From SIG440 sp045646865 (GTDB lineage: Bacteria; Bacillota; Clostridia; Monoglobales; Monoglobaceae), in NCBI GenBank assembly GCA_045646865.1, contig JAZRLM010000018.1:146842-210841 (forward strand): a stretch of DNA of 64,000 nucleotides. Reading direction: 5' to 3'. A program made the translations under genes and the position numbers. The notes beneath the pieces are model-generated. The model searched no databases and was not told the DNA's origin. It saw nothing but the letters and a program-made list of their open reading frames with translations. Below are positions 40,801 to 49,283 of the stretch, piece after piece (position 1 is the stretch's first letter; every line of letters begins with the position of its first letter).

Positions 40801-41847
40801 ATGTTATCGTTCATTATGACATGTCTGGGATGGGTCCTTAACCTGTTTTACAAAATTATCGGCAACTACGGTTTTGCAATAATTGTATTTACAGTTTTTA
40901 TCAAGTTAGTACTGTTCCCGCTGGACCTTAAACAGAGACGGTCAATGGCAAAAACTCAGAAAATCCAGCCTCTTATGATGGAAATACAGAAGAAATATGC
41001 CAATGACAAAGACAAACTTAATCAGGAAACAATGAAACTGTATCAGAAATACGGTATCAACCCTATGGGCGGATGTCTTCCTATGCTTATACAGTTTCCT
41101 ATAATTATCGCCCTTTACTGGGTTGTAAGAAAGCCTATCGTTTATATGATGGGTGTGGGTTTTGAAGATACATGGCGCGTTGCCGAAGCCTTCAATGCGT
41201 GGGCAGCATCAGCCGCTCCCGAAGCTCTCGGCAAGCTTGCCGACATCATTCCCGTTACCTATCAGAAAGCAATGTCTGCCAACTCCTTTGGTAACAACGA
41301 AATCCAGATTGCGCAGATGCTTTTTGACCATAGTGAAATTCTTCAGCATCCCGCAATTCTCAGCTGGGGCAAAACCATTAACCCCATCAACTTCAGCTTT
41401 TTCGGTATGAACCTTGCCGACACACCAAACTTCGGTGCACTTCTGGGTCTGTTTTCAGGACAGGCTGTCAGCGCAAGCACAGCTCTGCTTTGGTCTATCC
41501 CTGTTCTTTCGGGTCTTAGTGCGTGGTTTTCAAGTTACTTAACACGTCCCCAACAGCCCAAAAAGGATAAGAATATTGTTCTTGCCGAAAACGAAAAAGA
41601 ACAGGAAAAAACAGGTGCAGGTGCCGACACAATGAAGACAATGACAACCATTATGCCGCTCTTCTCGGCATGGTTTGCATTTACACTTCCTGCGGCAATC
41701 GGTCTTTACTGGACAGTAAGCAACGTTATTCAGATTGTCCAGCACTTTTATGTTAAAAAAGTCTTTAATAACGACATCAGCCTTGAGGAATTAGAAGGAG
41801 ATATAAAAAATGTTAAAAGTAGAAAAAAACGCAAAAAATCTAGATGA
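40801..41847 (+). CDS. yidC: Membrane protein insertase YidC
   Basis: YidC inserts membrane proteins alone or with Sec. The 348-residue protein has five-helix YidC/Oxa1 structure: an N-terminal helix (NLFYKIIGNYGFAIIVFTVFIKLVLFPLD), the coiled loop KTQKIQPLMMEIQKKYANDKDKLNQE, and later hydrophobic segments, with a Gly/Pro rich GGCLPMLIQFPIIIALYWVVRK. It lacks the SpoIIIJ-type lipobox; the N-terminal cysteine in MTCLGW may be coincidence. A Lys/Arg-rich tail overlaps jag by 38 nt. Confidence 0.95.
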   Translation: MLSFIMTCLGWVLNLFYKIIGNYGFAIIVFTVFIKLVLFPLDLKQRRSMAKTQKIQPLMMEIQKKYANDKDKLNQETMKLYQKYGINPMGGCLPMLIQFPIIIALYWVVRKPIVYMMGVGFEDTWRVAEAFNAWAASAAPEALGKLADIIPVTYQKAMSANSFGNNEIQIAQMLFDHSEILQHPAILSWGKTINPINFSFFGMNLADTPNFGALLGLFSGQAVSASTALLWSIPVLSGLSAWFSSYLTRPQQPKKDKNIVLAENEKEQEKTGAGADTMKTMTTIMPLFSAWFAFTLPAAIGLYWTVSNVIQIVQHFYVKKVFNNDISLEELEGDIKNVKSRKKRKKSR

Positions 41848-42625
41848 CGCTTTGGAACTTGCCGCTCAGGAGCTGGGCGTTGCCAAAGAAGAAGTCGGTT
41901 ATACAATAACAAAGGAAATCGGCAAGGGTCTTATGAAATTTCTCGTAGGCTCCGAAGTTGAAATAGTTGCTTGGAGAAAGGCTGACGAAGAAGCCGAGGC
42001 TCCCAAAGCCGCTCCCAAAGCAGAAAAACCTGCAAAAAAAGAAAAGGATTCAAAGGCAGAAAAAGCAGAAAAACAGGAAGCTCCCGTTGTTGAAGCTGCT
42101 CCTGCACCTGCAAAGCCCGAAAAGAAGCACGCCGAGGTTGACGACGATTTCGTTATTCCAAAAACCGCGGTTGACGATGCAAAATACTTTGTATCTGAGC
42201 TTCTTACAAAGATTGGTCTTACCTTTGAGCTTCACATCAAGCTTGACAGAAACATCATCAACATTGATGTGTCAGGCGACAAAATGGGTCTTCTTATCGG
42301 CAAGCGTGGCGACACACTTGATGCGGTACAGATGCTCGCTGTACTTTACGTAAACAGAAACAAAAATATGCCTTATGTAAAGGTCAACATCGACACCGAA
42401 AACTACCGTTCAAAGAGAGAAGATACACTTATAAGACTTGCTCACGGCTTGGAACGCAGCGTTCTTCGTGACAAAAAATCAATCACACTTGAGCCAATGA
42501 CAGCTAATGAGCGACGTATCATCCACTCGGCTCTTCAGAACAACCCCAAGATAAAGACACACAGCATTGGCGAAGAACCAAACCGCCGTATGGTAGTGTC
42601 ACTTGCTAAGGGTATTGATGAATAA
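41810..42625 (+). CDS. jag: RNA-binding protein Jag/KhpB
   Basis: A 271-residue protein with a Jag-N domain (MLKVEKNAKNLDDALELAAQ), a Lys/Glu/Ala/Pro linker (residues about 65-110), a KH domain (GLLIGKRGDTLDAVQMLAVLYVN) and an R3H domain (EDTLIRLAHGLERSVLRD, MTANERRIIHSALQ). Such proteins bind RNA and affect cell division and spore formation. It follows yidC with overlap, and mnmE does not follow it. Confidence 0.94.
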   Translation: MLKVEKNAKNLDDALELAAQELGVAKEEVGYTITKEIGKGLMKFLVGSEVEIVAWRKADEEAEAPKAAPKAEKPAKKEKDSKAEKAEKQEAPVVEAAPAPAKPEKKHAEVDDDFVIPKTAVDDAKYFVSELLTKIGLTFELHIKLDRNIINIDVSGDKMGLLIGKRGDTLDAVQMLAVLYVNRNKNMPYVKVNIDTENYRSKREDTLIRLAHGLERSVLRDKKSITLEPMTANERRIIHSALQNNPKIKTHSIGEEPNRRMVVSLAKGIDE

Positions 42626-42680
42626 AAAATCATTTTACAGTCATCTTTTATACAAGATGACTGTATTTTTATTAATATTT

Positions 42681-42698
42681 ATGAATATTTATGCAAAA
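42681..42698. promoter_or_regulatory. ArgR box-like site 1
   Basis: ATGAATATTTATGCAAAA includes TGAATATTTATGCA, one mismatch from the TGAATwwwwATTCA ARG box. It lies 52 bp upstream of the -10 of the arg promoter; a near-identical site occurs 66 bp downstream at 42747-42764. Confidence 0.55.
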
Positions 42699-42732
42699 AG
42701 ACTATTGATTTTTTCCACAATTTGTGGTTTAA

Positions 42733-42738
42733 TATAAT
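42733..42738 (+). promoter_or_regulatory. arg operon -10 element
   Basis: TATAAT lies between the two ArgR-like boxes; the -35 is weak, with TTGATT 22 bp upstream and a 6-bp palindrome CCACAA/TTGTGG at 42715-42727 in between. Confidence 0.6.
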
Positions 42739-42746
42739 GTATACTG

Positions 42747-42764
42747 ATGAATTTTTATGCAAAA
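42747..42764. promoter_or_regulatory. ArgR box-like site 2
   Basis: ATGAATTTTTATGCAAAA is nearly identical to the site at 42681-42698 and overlaps the start point region just ahead of the argC ribosome binding site. Two such sites around a promoter match the arginine-repressor arrangement, and argR is in the operon. Confidence 0.55.
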
Positions 42765-42776
42765 GGAGATTAGATT

Positions 42777-43715
42777 GTGGAAATGATAAAGGTTTTTATT
42801 GACGGTAGTGTTGGCACCACCGGTTTAAGAATACACGACAGACTTCTAGATCGGCAGGATGTTGAGCTTATAACCCTTCCCGAAGAAACGCGAAAGGATT
42901 TATGTTCAAGAGCAGATGCAATTAAATCAGCAGATGTTGCATTTCTGTGCCTTCCCGATGCCGCATCAAAGGAAATTATCGAGGCTGTTGGTGATTGCGA
43001 CACAAAAATTCTTGACACCTCAACGGCACACCGCACAAATCCCCAATGGGCATACGGTTTCCCCGAACTCTCAAACGAGTTCAGAAGTAAAATTCTTGCA
43101 TCAAAGCGAATTGCCGTACCCGGCTGTCACGCAAGCGGCTTTTGTTCAATTGTTGCACCCCTTGTTGCAAATGGTATAATCCCACCTGATTACCCCATCA
43201 CCGCAACATCTGTTACGGGGTACAGCGGTGGCGGCAAGAAAATGATTGCCGAGTATGAGGATGCCGAAAGACCCACCGAGTTTAACGCACCAAGGCAGTA
43301 CGGCATCACCCAGACCCACAAGCACCTTCCCGAAATGAAGGCTATATGCGGTCTAAACTATGAGCCATGCTTTTCTCCCATTGTTGCAGACTTTTACAGC
43401 GGTATGACGGTTACAATCCCGCTCTTTGGCAGAATGCTTGCAAAGAAAATGACGGTAGCCAAAATACATAAATTATTTGACGAACACTATAAAAATCAAA
43501 AGCTTGTTAAAGTCCTGCCCCTTGGCTATGAAGGAATGATAGGCACAAACCAGATGTCAGGCAAGGACTCAATGGAAATAATCATCAGCGGCAACGACGA
43601 AAGAATCCTTATTGCCTCCTCCTTTGACAATCTTGGCAAGGGCGCATCAGGTGCCGCAGTACAATGCTTTAACCTTATTACAAACAGCGACGAAACAACC
43701 GGACTGGTTGTGTAA
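42777..43715 (+). CDS. argC: N-acetyl-gamma-glutamyl-phosphate reductase
   Basis: ArgC reduces N-acetylglutamyl phosphate to the semialdehyde with NADPH. The 312-residue enzyme is of the shorter type, with FIDGSVGTTGLRIHDRL at the nucleotide-binding start and the active cysteine in PGCHASGF; HTFHLPEM-like QTHKHLPEMKAI supplies the conserved His. Start is GTG 42777, with AAAAGGAG upstream (ATG 42783 is an alternative). It starts the arginine operon. Confidence 0.95.
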   Translation: MEMIKVFIDGSVGTTGLRIHDRLLDRQDVELITLPEETRKDLCSRADAIKSADVAFLCLPDAASKEIIEAVGDCDTKILDTSTAHRTNPQWAYGFPELSNEFRSKILASKRIAVPGCHASGFCSIVAPLVANGIIPPDYPITATSVTGYSGGGKKMIAEYEDAERPTEFNAPRQYGITQTHKHLPEMKAICGLNYEPCFSPIVADFYSGMTVTIPLFGRMLAKKMTVAKIHKLFDEHYKNQKLVKVLPLGYEGMIGTNQMSGKDSMEIIISGNDERILIASSFDNLGKGASGAAVQCFNLITNSDETTGLVV

Positions 43716-43736
43716 TACAGAAAGGACAATTAACCT

Positions 43737-44951
43737 ATGAAACAGATAAACGGCGGCGTTTGTGCAGCTATCGGCTTTAAGGCAGGCGGCATACACGCAG
43801 GAATACGCAAAAACAGAACAAAGAAGGATTTATCACTGATTGTCAGCGAAACAAAGGCTGCGGCCGCAAGTACATACACACAGAATCTTGTCAAAGGTGC
43901 GCCCATATATGTAACAAAAGCTAACATTGCCGACGGCTACGCACAGGCAATTATCTGCAACAGCGGCAACGCAAACACCTGCAACGCCAACGGTATCGAA
44001 ATTGCCGAAGCTATGTGCGAGCTTGTTGAAAAACACACAGGCATCTCAAAGACCGACGTAGTTGTTGCATCAACAGGTGTTATCGGTCAGCCCCTTGACA
44101 TTACTCCTATCGCAAACGGTATGGATGCCCTGACAAAAGCATTAAACGACGACGGCAGCAACGATGCGGCTGAAGGAATTATGACCACCGACACCCGCAA
44201 AAAGGAAATCGCTTTTGAATTTGAAATTGGCGGAAAGGTTTGTCATATCGGCGGTATTGCAAAGGGTTCGGGAATGATTCATCCCAACATGGCAACAATG
44301 CTTGTATTTGTTACATCCGATGTGAATATCTCTCCTGAAATGCTCCAAAAGGCATTAAGTGCCGATATTCAGGATTCATTTAATATGATTTCGGTAGACG
44401 GCGACACATCAACCAACGATATGGTATCAGTTCTTGCAAACGGAATGGCTGAAAACCCCAGAATTGAAAGCGAAGGCAAAGATTATGACGCCTTCTGCGA
44501 AACACTTTCTGCAGTTACCACCTACCTCTGCCGCAATATCGCAAAAGACGGCGAGGGTGCATCAAAGCTCCTTGAATGTAATGTATATGGCGCAAAGGAC
44601 ACAAAAAATGCAAAAATCATCGCAAAATCTGTTGTATGCTCCTCACTTTTCAAGGCGGCAATGTTCGGCTCGGATGCCAACTGGGGACGTATCCTCTGTG
44701 CAATCGGTTACAGCGGTGCAGAATGTGACGTAACATCGGTTGCGGTTGACCTTGCATCCACAGCAGGCAAAATTTCAGTTTGCAAAGGCGGCAGCGGCGT
44801 TGACTTTGACGAAGACGTTGCTAAAAAAGTTTTGAGCGAAGACGAAATCATCATTGAAATCACCCTTGGCGACGGTAACGGCAAGGCAACCGCCTGGGGT
44901 TGTGATTTAACATATGACTACGTAAAAATCAACGGTGACTATCGCACCTAA
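43737..44951 (+). CDS. argJ: Bifunctional glutamate N-acetyltransferase/N-acetylglutamate synthase
   Basis: ArgJ transfers acetyl from N-acetylornithine to glutamate. The 404-residue precursor should self-cleave before the nucleophile Thr in KGSGMIHPNMATMLVF. Other family blocks are NSGNANTCNA and the ending LTYDYVKINGDYRT. Whether it is mono- or bifunctional cannot be decided by eye. It is 21 nt after argC. Confidence 0.95.
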   Translation: MKQINGGVCAAIGFKAGGIHAGIRKNRTKKDLSLIVSETKAAAASTYTQNLVKGAPIYVTKANIADGYAQAIICNSGNANTCNANGIEIAEAMCELVEKHTGISKTDVVVASTGVIGQPLDITPIANGMDALTKALNDDGSNDAAEGIMTTDTRKKEIAFEFEIGGKVCHIGGIAKGSGMIHPNMATMLVFVTSDVNISPEMLQKALSADIQDSFNMISVDGDTSTNDMVSVLANGMAENPRIESEGKDYDAFCETLSAVTTYLCRNIAKDGEGASKLLECNVYGAKDTKNAKIIAKSVVCSSLFKAAMFGSDANWGRILCAIGYSGAECDVTSVAVDLASTAGKISVCKGGSGVDFDEDVAKKVLSEDEIIIEITLGDGNGKATAWGCDLTYDYVKINGDYRT

Positions 44952-44993
44952 AAAGATTTAAAAATTTGTTTTTTCACAGAAAGGAATAATCTT

Positions 44994-45848
44994 ATGAATA
45001 AATTCCCTATTGCAGACCGTGCCGAAATTCTTATCGAGGCACTTCCCTACATCCAGAAATACTACAATAAAATCGTTGTTATCAAATACGGCGGCAACGC
45101 AATGCTCAACGAAGAACTTAAAGAAGCGGTTATGGGCGACATTCTTCTTCTTTCGCTTATCGGCATCAAGGTTGTTCTTATTCACGGCGGCGGCCCCGAA
45201 ATTTCGGAAATGCTTGCAAAAACAGGCACCAAAACCGAATTCATTGATGGTCTTCGTGTTACAGACAAAGACTCAATCGACATTGTACAGATGGTACTTG
45301 CAGGCAAAATCAACAAAAGTCTGGTAAACCACATCCAGACCAAAGGCGGCAAAGCTATTGGTCTTTGCGGTCTTGACGGACATATGATTCAGGCAGAACA
45401 GCTTGACGACGTTCACGGCTATGTGGGCAATGTGACCAATGTTGACCCCACCCCCATCCTTGACGTAATCGAAAAGGGCTACATCCCCGTTATCGCAACA
45501 GTTGGTTGTGACAGCGAGGGTAATGTATTCAACATAAATGCCGACACAGCGGCGGCAAAAATTGCAGGTGTTCTTAACGCAGAATGTCTGATTTCAATGA
45601 CCGACATCCGCGGTCTTCTCCGCGACAAGGACGACGAGAACACCCTTATCCCCCTTGTTAAGGTAAGCGAAGTCCCCGAGCTTGTGAGCGAAGGTGTTAT
45701 TTCAGGCGGAATGATTCCCAAAATCGACTGCTGTGTAGACGCAATCCGTCAGGGTGTACACAAGGTATTTATTCTTGACGGACGTGTACCCCACGCAATT
45801 TTGATTGAAACCCTTACCGACGAAGGTATCGGTACAATGGTTATTTAA
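44994..45848 (+). CDS. argB: Acetylglutamate kinase
   Basis: ArgB phosphorylates N-acetylglutamate, the first committed step and the arginine-feedback point in many bacteria. The 284-residue amino-acid kinase contains IKYGGNAM, IHGGGPEISEML, DGLRVTDKDSIDIVQMVLAGKI, the C-terminal GMIPKIDCCVDAIRQGVHKVFILDG and an N-terminal extension (RAEILIEALPYIQKYY) typical of arginine-inhibited forms. It is 42 nt after argJ, with AGAAAGGAA upstream. Confidence 0.96.
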   Translation: MNKFPIADRAEILIEALPYIQKYYNKIVVIKYGGNAMLNEELKEAVMGDILLLSLIGIKVVLIHGGGPEISEMLAKTGTKTEFIDGLRVTDKDSIDIVQMVLAGKINKSLVNHIQTKGGKAIGLCGLDGHMIQAEQLDDVHGYVGNVTNVDPTPILDVIEKGYIPVIATVGCDSEGNVFNINADTAAAKIAGVLNAECLISMTDIRGLLRDKDDENTLIPLVKVSEVPELVSEGVISGGMIPKIDCCVDAIRQGVHKVFILDGRVPHAILIETLTDEGIGTMVI

Positions 45849-45869
45849 CCCGAAAGGAGTGTGTCCTTT

Positions 45870-46349
45870 ATGCAGGATAAGGATTTGTCACGGGACTCAA
45901 AGAAATCCCGACACAATGCCATTATAAGGCTCATTTCCGACAAAGCAATTGAAACACAAGGTCAGCTTACCGACTATCTGATTGAGGACGGCTTTAAGGT
46001 CACTCAGGCAACGGTATCCCGTGATATAAAGGAGCTTCGGCTGATTAAAATCGCCGACCGTGGCGACAAATACAGATATGCCCTACCGGGCAAGGATGCC
46101 GATATTGACATTAGGGCACGTTATGCGGCAGTTCTCACACATACCGTAATCACGGTACAGAGTGCAGGCAACCTTGTGGTTGTAAAAACCATTCCCGGCT
46201 CGGCTCAGGGCTGTGCAATGGCAATCGAAACCCTTGACTTTGACAGAGTTGTGGGCGTTATCGCAGGTGACGACACGGTGTTTATCGCTATGAACAGTCC
46301 CCGCGACGCAGAAAATTTTGCCGACAAGCTTGCCAAGGCAGTAAACTGA
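45870..46349 (+). CDS. argR: Arginine repressor ArgR
   Basis: ArgR binds ARG boxes in response to arginine. The protein has the winged-helix region HNAIIRLISDKAIETQGQLTDYL, QATVSRDIKELRLIK and the C-terminal oligomerisation/arginine-binding domain with VIAGDDTVFIAMNSP. ATG 45870 is chosen, with AAAGGAG about 10 nt upstream; the frame is open to GTG 45861. It lies inside the operon it is expected to control, between argB and argD. Confidence 0.95.
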   Translation: MQDKDLSRDSKKSRHNAIIRLISDKAIETQGQLTDYLIEDGFKVTQATVSRDIKELRLIKIADRGDKYRYALPGKDADIDIRARYAAVLTHTVITVQSAGNLVVVKTIPGSAQGCAMAIETLDFDRVVGVIAGDDTVFIAMNSPRDAENFADKLAKAVN

Positions 46350-46372
46350 TTTTTCCACAAATGAGGTGTACT

Positions 46373-47533
46373 ATGAACATAAAAGAAAAAGACCAAAATT
46401 ATATAATGCCTACCTACGGACGTCTTGACGTTGCTCTTGTTTCGGGCAAGGGCAGTACATTGACAGACTCCGATGCCAAGGAATATATTGACTTTGGCAG
46501 CGGAATTGCCGTAAATACCTTTGGTGCCTGTGACGAAGAATGGGTCAAAGCCGTAACAACACAGCTTAACACCATTCAGCATACATCAAACTATTATTAC
46601 ACAAAACCCTGCTCCGACCTTGCAGAGCTCCTCTGCACAAAAACAGGTATGAGCAAGGTGTTCTTTTCGAACTCAGGCGCCGAGGCTAATGAGTGTGCAA
46701 TCAAGGCGGCACGCAAATACGGCACCGACAAAAACCCCGAAAAGAACATTATTATCACACTTAAAAACAGCTTCCACGGCAGAACAATCACCACCCTTTC
46801 AGCAACGGGTCAGGATGTTTTTCATCAGCACTTTACCCCCTTTACCGAGGGCTTTGTTTATGCCGAGGCAAATAATATCGAGGATTTAAAAGCCATTGCC
46901 AACCCCAACTGCTGTGCAATTATGTTTGAGCTTATTCAGGGCGAGGGCGGTGTTCTTCCCTTAACTCAGGAATTTGTTGATGCGGCAAAGGAAATTGCAA
47001 AAGAAAACGATATGCTTATGGTGATTGACGAGGTGCAGACAGGCAACGGACGTACAGGCAAGCTTTATGCACATCAGCACTACGGCATCAAACCCGACAT
47101 CTTTACAACAGCAAAGGGTCTGGCAGGGGGTCTGCCAATCGGTGCAACAGTATTCAGCGAAAAACTTGCAGGCATTCTTCCCGCAGGCAGTCACGGCTCC
47201 ACCTTTGGGGGCAACCCAATCTCGGCGGCAGGTGCGGTAAATGTGCTTACACGTCTTGACGATGAGTTTTTAAAGACCGTCGAAGAAAACAGCGCATACC
47301 TCTGGCATCAGCTCAAAGAAATTAAGGGCGTTAAAGCAGTCTGCGGCCTTGGATATATGATAGGAATTGAAACCGAGGCAGATGCCAAGGAAATCCTTAA
47401 AAAATGTCTTGAAAAGGGTCTTCTTGTTCTTACCGCAAAGGATAAGGTAAGACTTCTTCCTCCCCTTAACATCACAAAAGAAGAGCTTGACAAAGGCATC
47501 AGCATACTTAAATCAGTAATCGAATCATTATAA
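46373..47533 (+). CDS. argD: Acetylornithine aminotransferase
   Basis: ArgD is a PLP class III aminotransferase that makes N-acetylornithine. The protein has the NSGAEANECAIKAARKYG block, the IDEVQTGNGRTGKLYAHQHYG aspartate motif and the lysine motif FTTAKGLAGGLPIGA. ATG 46373, preceded by GAGGTG, is preferred to ATG 46361. It is 23 nt after argR and 15 nt before argF. Confidence 0.96.
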   Translation: MNIKEKDQNYIMPTYGRLDVALVSGKGSTLTDSDAKEYIDFGSGIAVNTFGACDEEWVKAVTTQLNTIQHTSNYYYTKPCSDLAELLCTKTGMSKVFFSNSGAEANECAIKAARKYGTDKNPEKNIIITLKNSFHGRTITTLSATGQDVFHQHFTPFTEGFVYAEANNIEDLKAIANPNCCAIMFELIQGEGGVLPLTQEFVDAAKEIAKENDMLMVIDEVQTGNGRTGKLYAHQHYGIKPDIFTTAKGLAGGLPIGATVFSEKLAGILPAGSHGSTFGGNPISAAGAVNVLTRLDDEFLKTVEENSAYLWHQLKEIKGVKAVCGLGYMIGIETEADAKEILKKCLEKGLLVLTAKDKVRLLPPLNITKEELDKGISILKSVIESL

Positions 47534-47548
47534 AAAGGAGTAAAACAT

Positions 47549-48451
47549 ATGAAACATTTACTTAAACTTTCAGACCTTACCTCTGATGAAATAACAGGAA
47601 TACTTGACCTTGCCGACCAGCTTAAATACGAAAAGAAAAACGGAATCCCACACAAGCATCTTGAGGGCAAATCACTTGGCTTGATTTTTGAAAAATCTTC
47701 AACCAGAACCCGTGTTTCCTTTGAAGTTGGTATGCAGGAGCTTGGCGGAATTGCCTTGTTTTTAAGTTCAAACGATTTGCAGATTGGCAGAGGCGAGCCC
47801 GTTCAGGACACAGCAAGAGTTCTGTCACGTTACCTTGACGGAATTATGATAAGAACCTTTGCCCAAAGCGAGGTTGAAGACCTTGCAAAATACGGCTCAA
47901 TCCCGATTATCAACGGTCTTACCGACTACTGCCACCCCTGTCAGGTACTTGCCGACCTTATGACTATCCGCGAGCATAAGGGCAGCTTTAAGAACCTGAA
48001 GATGTGCTTTATCGGCGACGGCAACAATATGGCAAACTCCCTGATGGTTGGCGCAATCAAAATGGGTATGAGCTTTGCGATTGCCTGCCCCAAGGGTTAT
48101 GAACCCGACGCCGACCTTATGAAATGGGCAGCAGAAAACGGTGAATTCCTTTGCACCGAATCAGTAACTGATGCCGCAAAGGATGCAGACATTCTTGTTA
48201 CCGACGTATGGGCATCAATGGGACAGGAAAGCGAAATTGCCCAGCGCAAAAAGATATTTGAAGGCTATCAGATAAATGCCGAGCTTATGAAGGTTGCAAA
48301 ACCCGACGCAATGGTTCAGCACTGTCTGCCTGCACACCGCGAGGAAGAAATCACCGCCGAGGTATTTGAAGCCCACGCAGACGAAATCTTTGACGAGGCA
48401 GAAAACAGACTCCACGCACAAAAGGCAGTAATGGTAACTTTGATGAAATAG
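47549..48451 (+). CDS. argF: Ornithine carbamoyltransferase
   Basis: ArgF makes citrulline from ornithine and carbamoyl phosphate. The 300-residue enzyme has the carbamoyl-phosphate motif KSSTRTRVSFEVGM, LTDYCHPCQVLADLMT, and the ornithine/catalytic HCLPAHREEEIT motif. AAAAAGGAG precedes ATG 47549. It ends the operon, with a terminator at 48492-48525. Confidence 0.97.
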   Translation: MKHLLKLSDLTSDEITGILDLADQLKYEKKNGIPHKHLEGKSLGLIFEKSSTRTRVSFEVGMQELGGIALFLSSNDLQIGRGEPVQDTARVLSRYLDGIMIRTFAQSEVEDLAKYGSIPIINGLTDYCHPCQVLADLMTIREHKGSFKNLKMCFIGDGNNMANSLMVGAIKMGMSFAIACPKGYEPDADLMKWAAENGEFLCTESVTDAAKDADILVTDVWASMGQESEIAQRKKIFEGYQINAELMKVAKPDAMVQHCLPAHREEEITAEVFEAHADEIFDEAENRLHAQKAVMVTLMK

Positions 48452-48491
48452 GACTGTTAAAATTGTCCTATCAAAACTCATCACACACAAC

Positions 48492-48525
48492 AACCCCCTT
48501 GGAACTCACCGTTCCAAGGGGGTTT
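48492..48525. terminator. Bidirectional terminator of argF and the TPR gene
   Basis: AACCCCCTTGGAAC (48492-48505), TCACC, GTTCCAAGGGGGTTT (48511-48525) is a 14-bp perfect stem. It lies between convergent genes and ends in TTT on the plus strand and a shorter run on the minus strand. Confidence 0.85.
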
Positions 48526-48535
48526 GCGTTATTGT

Positions 48536-49267
48536 TTAACTATTTCTTACGTCTTCTAAAATCTTCTCAACTTCTTCCTTTTGAAGAACACTAAGATGAG
48601 TAAACCTCTTTTCAAGAGACTGTTCTATCAGTTCAATTCCGCGTTCCTTTTCACCCATATCACAAAGCAGCTTGCCGTATGAATAATATGGTTCAGGGAA
48701 GTGGGGTTCTTTTTCAAGCAGCTTTTCATACAATTCCTTTGCCCTTGCTATATCGCCAACCAACTCATATGACTCAGCTAGGTTATCCATAATAACCATA
48801 TCGTCAGAATTATATTCGTATGCCTTTTTGTTGAATTCCAGAGCCTTGTGTCCGTTGCCGCTTAAAATGTACATAAGACCTAAGTTCTGATAAAGATTGG
48901 TGTTTTCAAAATCCACCATTGCTTCCTCGCTCATTTCGATAGCGGTTTCAAGGTCACCGCACTGCCATTCACAAAGGGCAAGCATAGTCTTGATTCGTTT
49001 TTTTTGCGCAGGCTTTTTTGAATCAAGTGACGCCTTGGTGAGGATTGTTTTTGCAAGCTCGGGCTGACCGTCACGCAAAAGGATATATCCGTAATATCTC
49101 AGGCTCTCAATACCCAGCTTACCCAGACGGTTGGCAATGGCAAACCATTTAAGTGCTGCCGCTGTATTGCCGTTGGTAAACTTCATCTTTGCCACAAAAG
49201 CTAAAACTTCGGGCAGAATCAGTATGACAACCACAATCAAAATAATAGCTGAAATTATAGGAAACAT
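48536..49267 (-). CDS. Membrane-anchored TPR protein
   Basis: A 243-residue protein with an N-terminal membrane anchor (IISAIILIVVVILILPEVLAFVA) and about four tetratricopeptide repeats over the rest (for example NTAAALKWFAIANRLGKLG, TNLYQNLGLMYILSGNGHKALEFNKKAYEYNS, PEPYYSYGKLLCDMGEKERGIELIEQ). Such proteins scaffold complexes; partner unknown. It lies between asnS (16 nt before its start) and the argF terminator. Confidence 0.82.
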   Translation of the reverse strand: MFPIISAIILIVVVILILPEVLAFVAKMKFTNGNTAAALKWFAIANRLGKLGIESLRYYGYILLRDGQPELAKTILTKASLDSKKPAQKKRIKTMLALCEWQCGDLETAIEMSEEAMVDFENTNLYQNLGLMYILSGNGHKALEFNKKAYEYNSDDMVIMDNLAESYELVGDIARAKELYEKLLEKEPHFPEPYYSYGKLLCDMGEKERGIELIEQSLEKRFTHLSVLQKEEVEKILEDVRNS

Positions 49268-49283
49268 ACTCGACTACTCCTTA

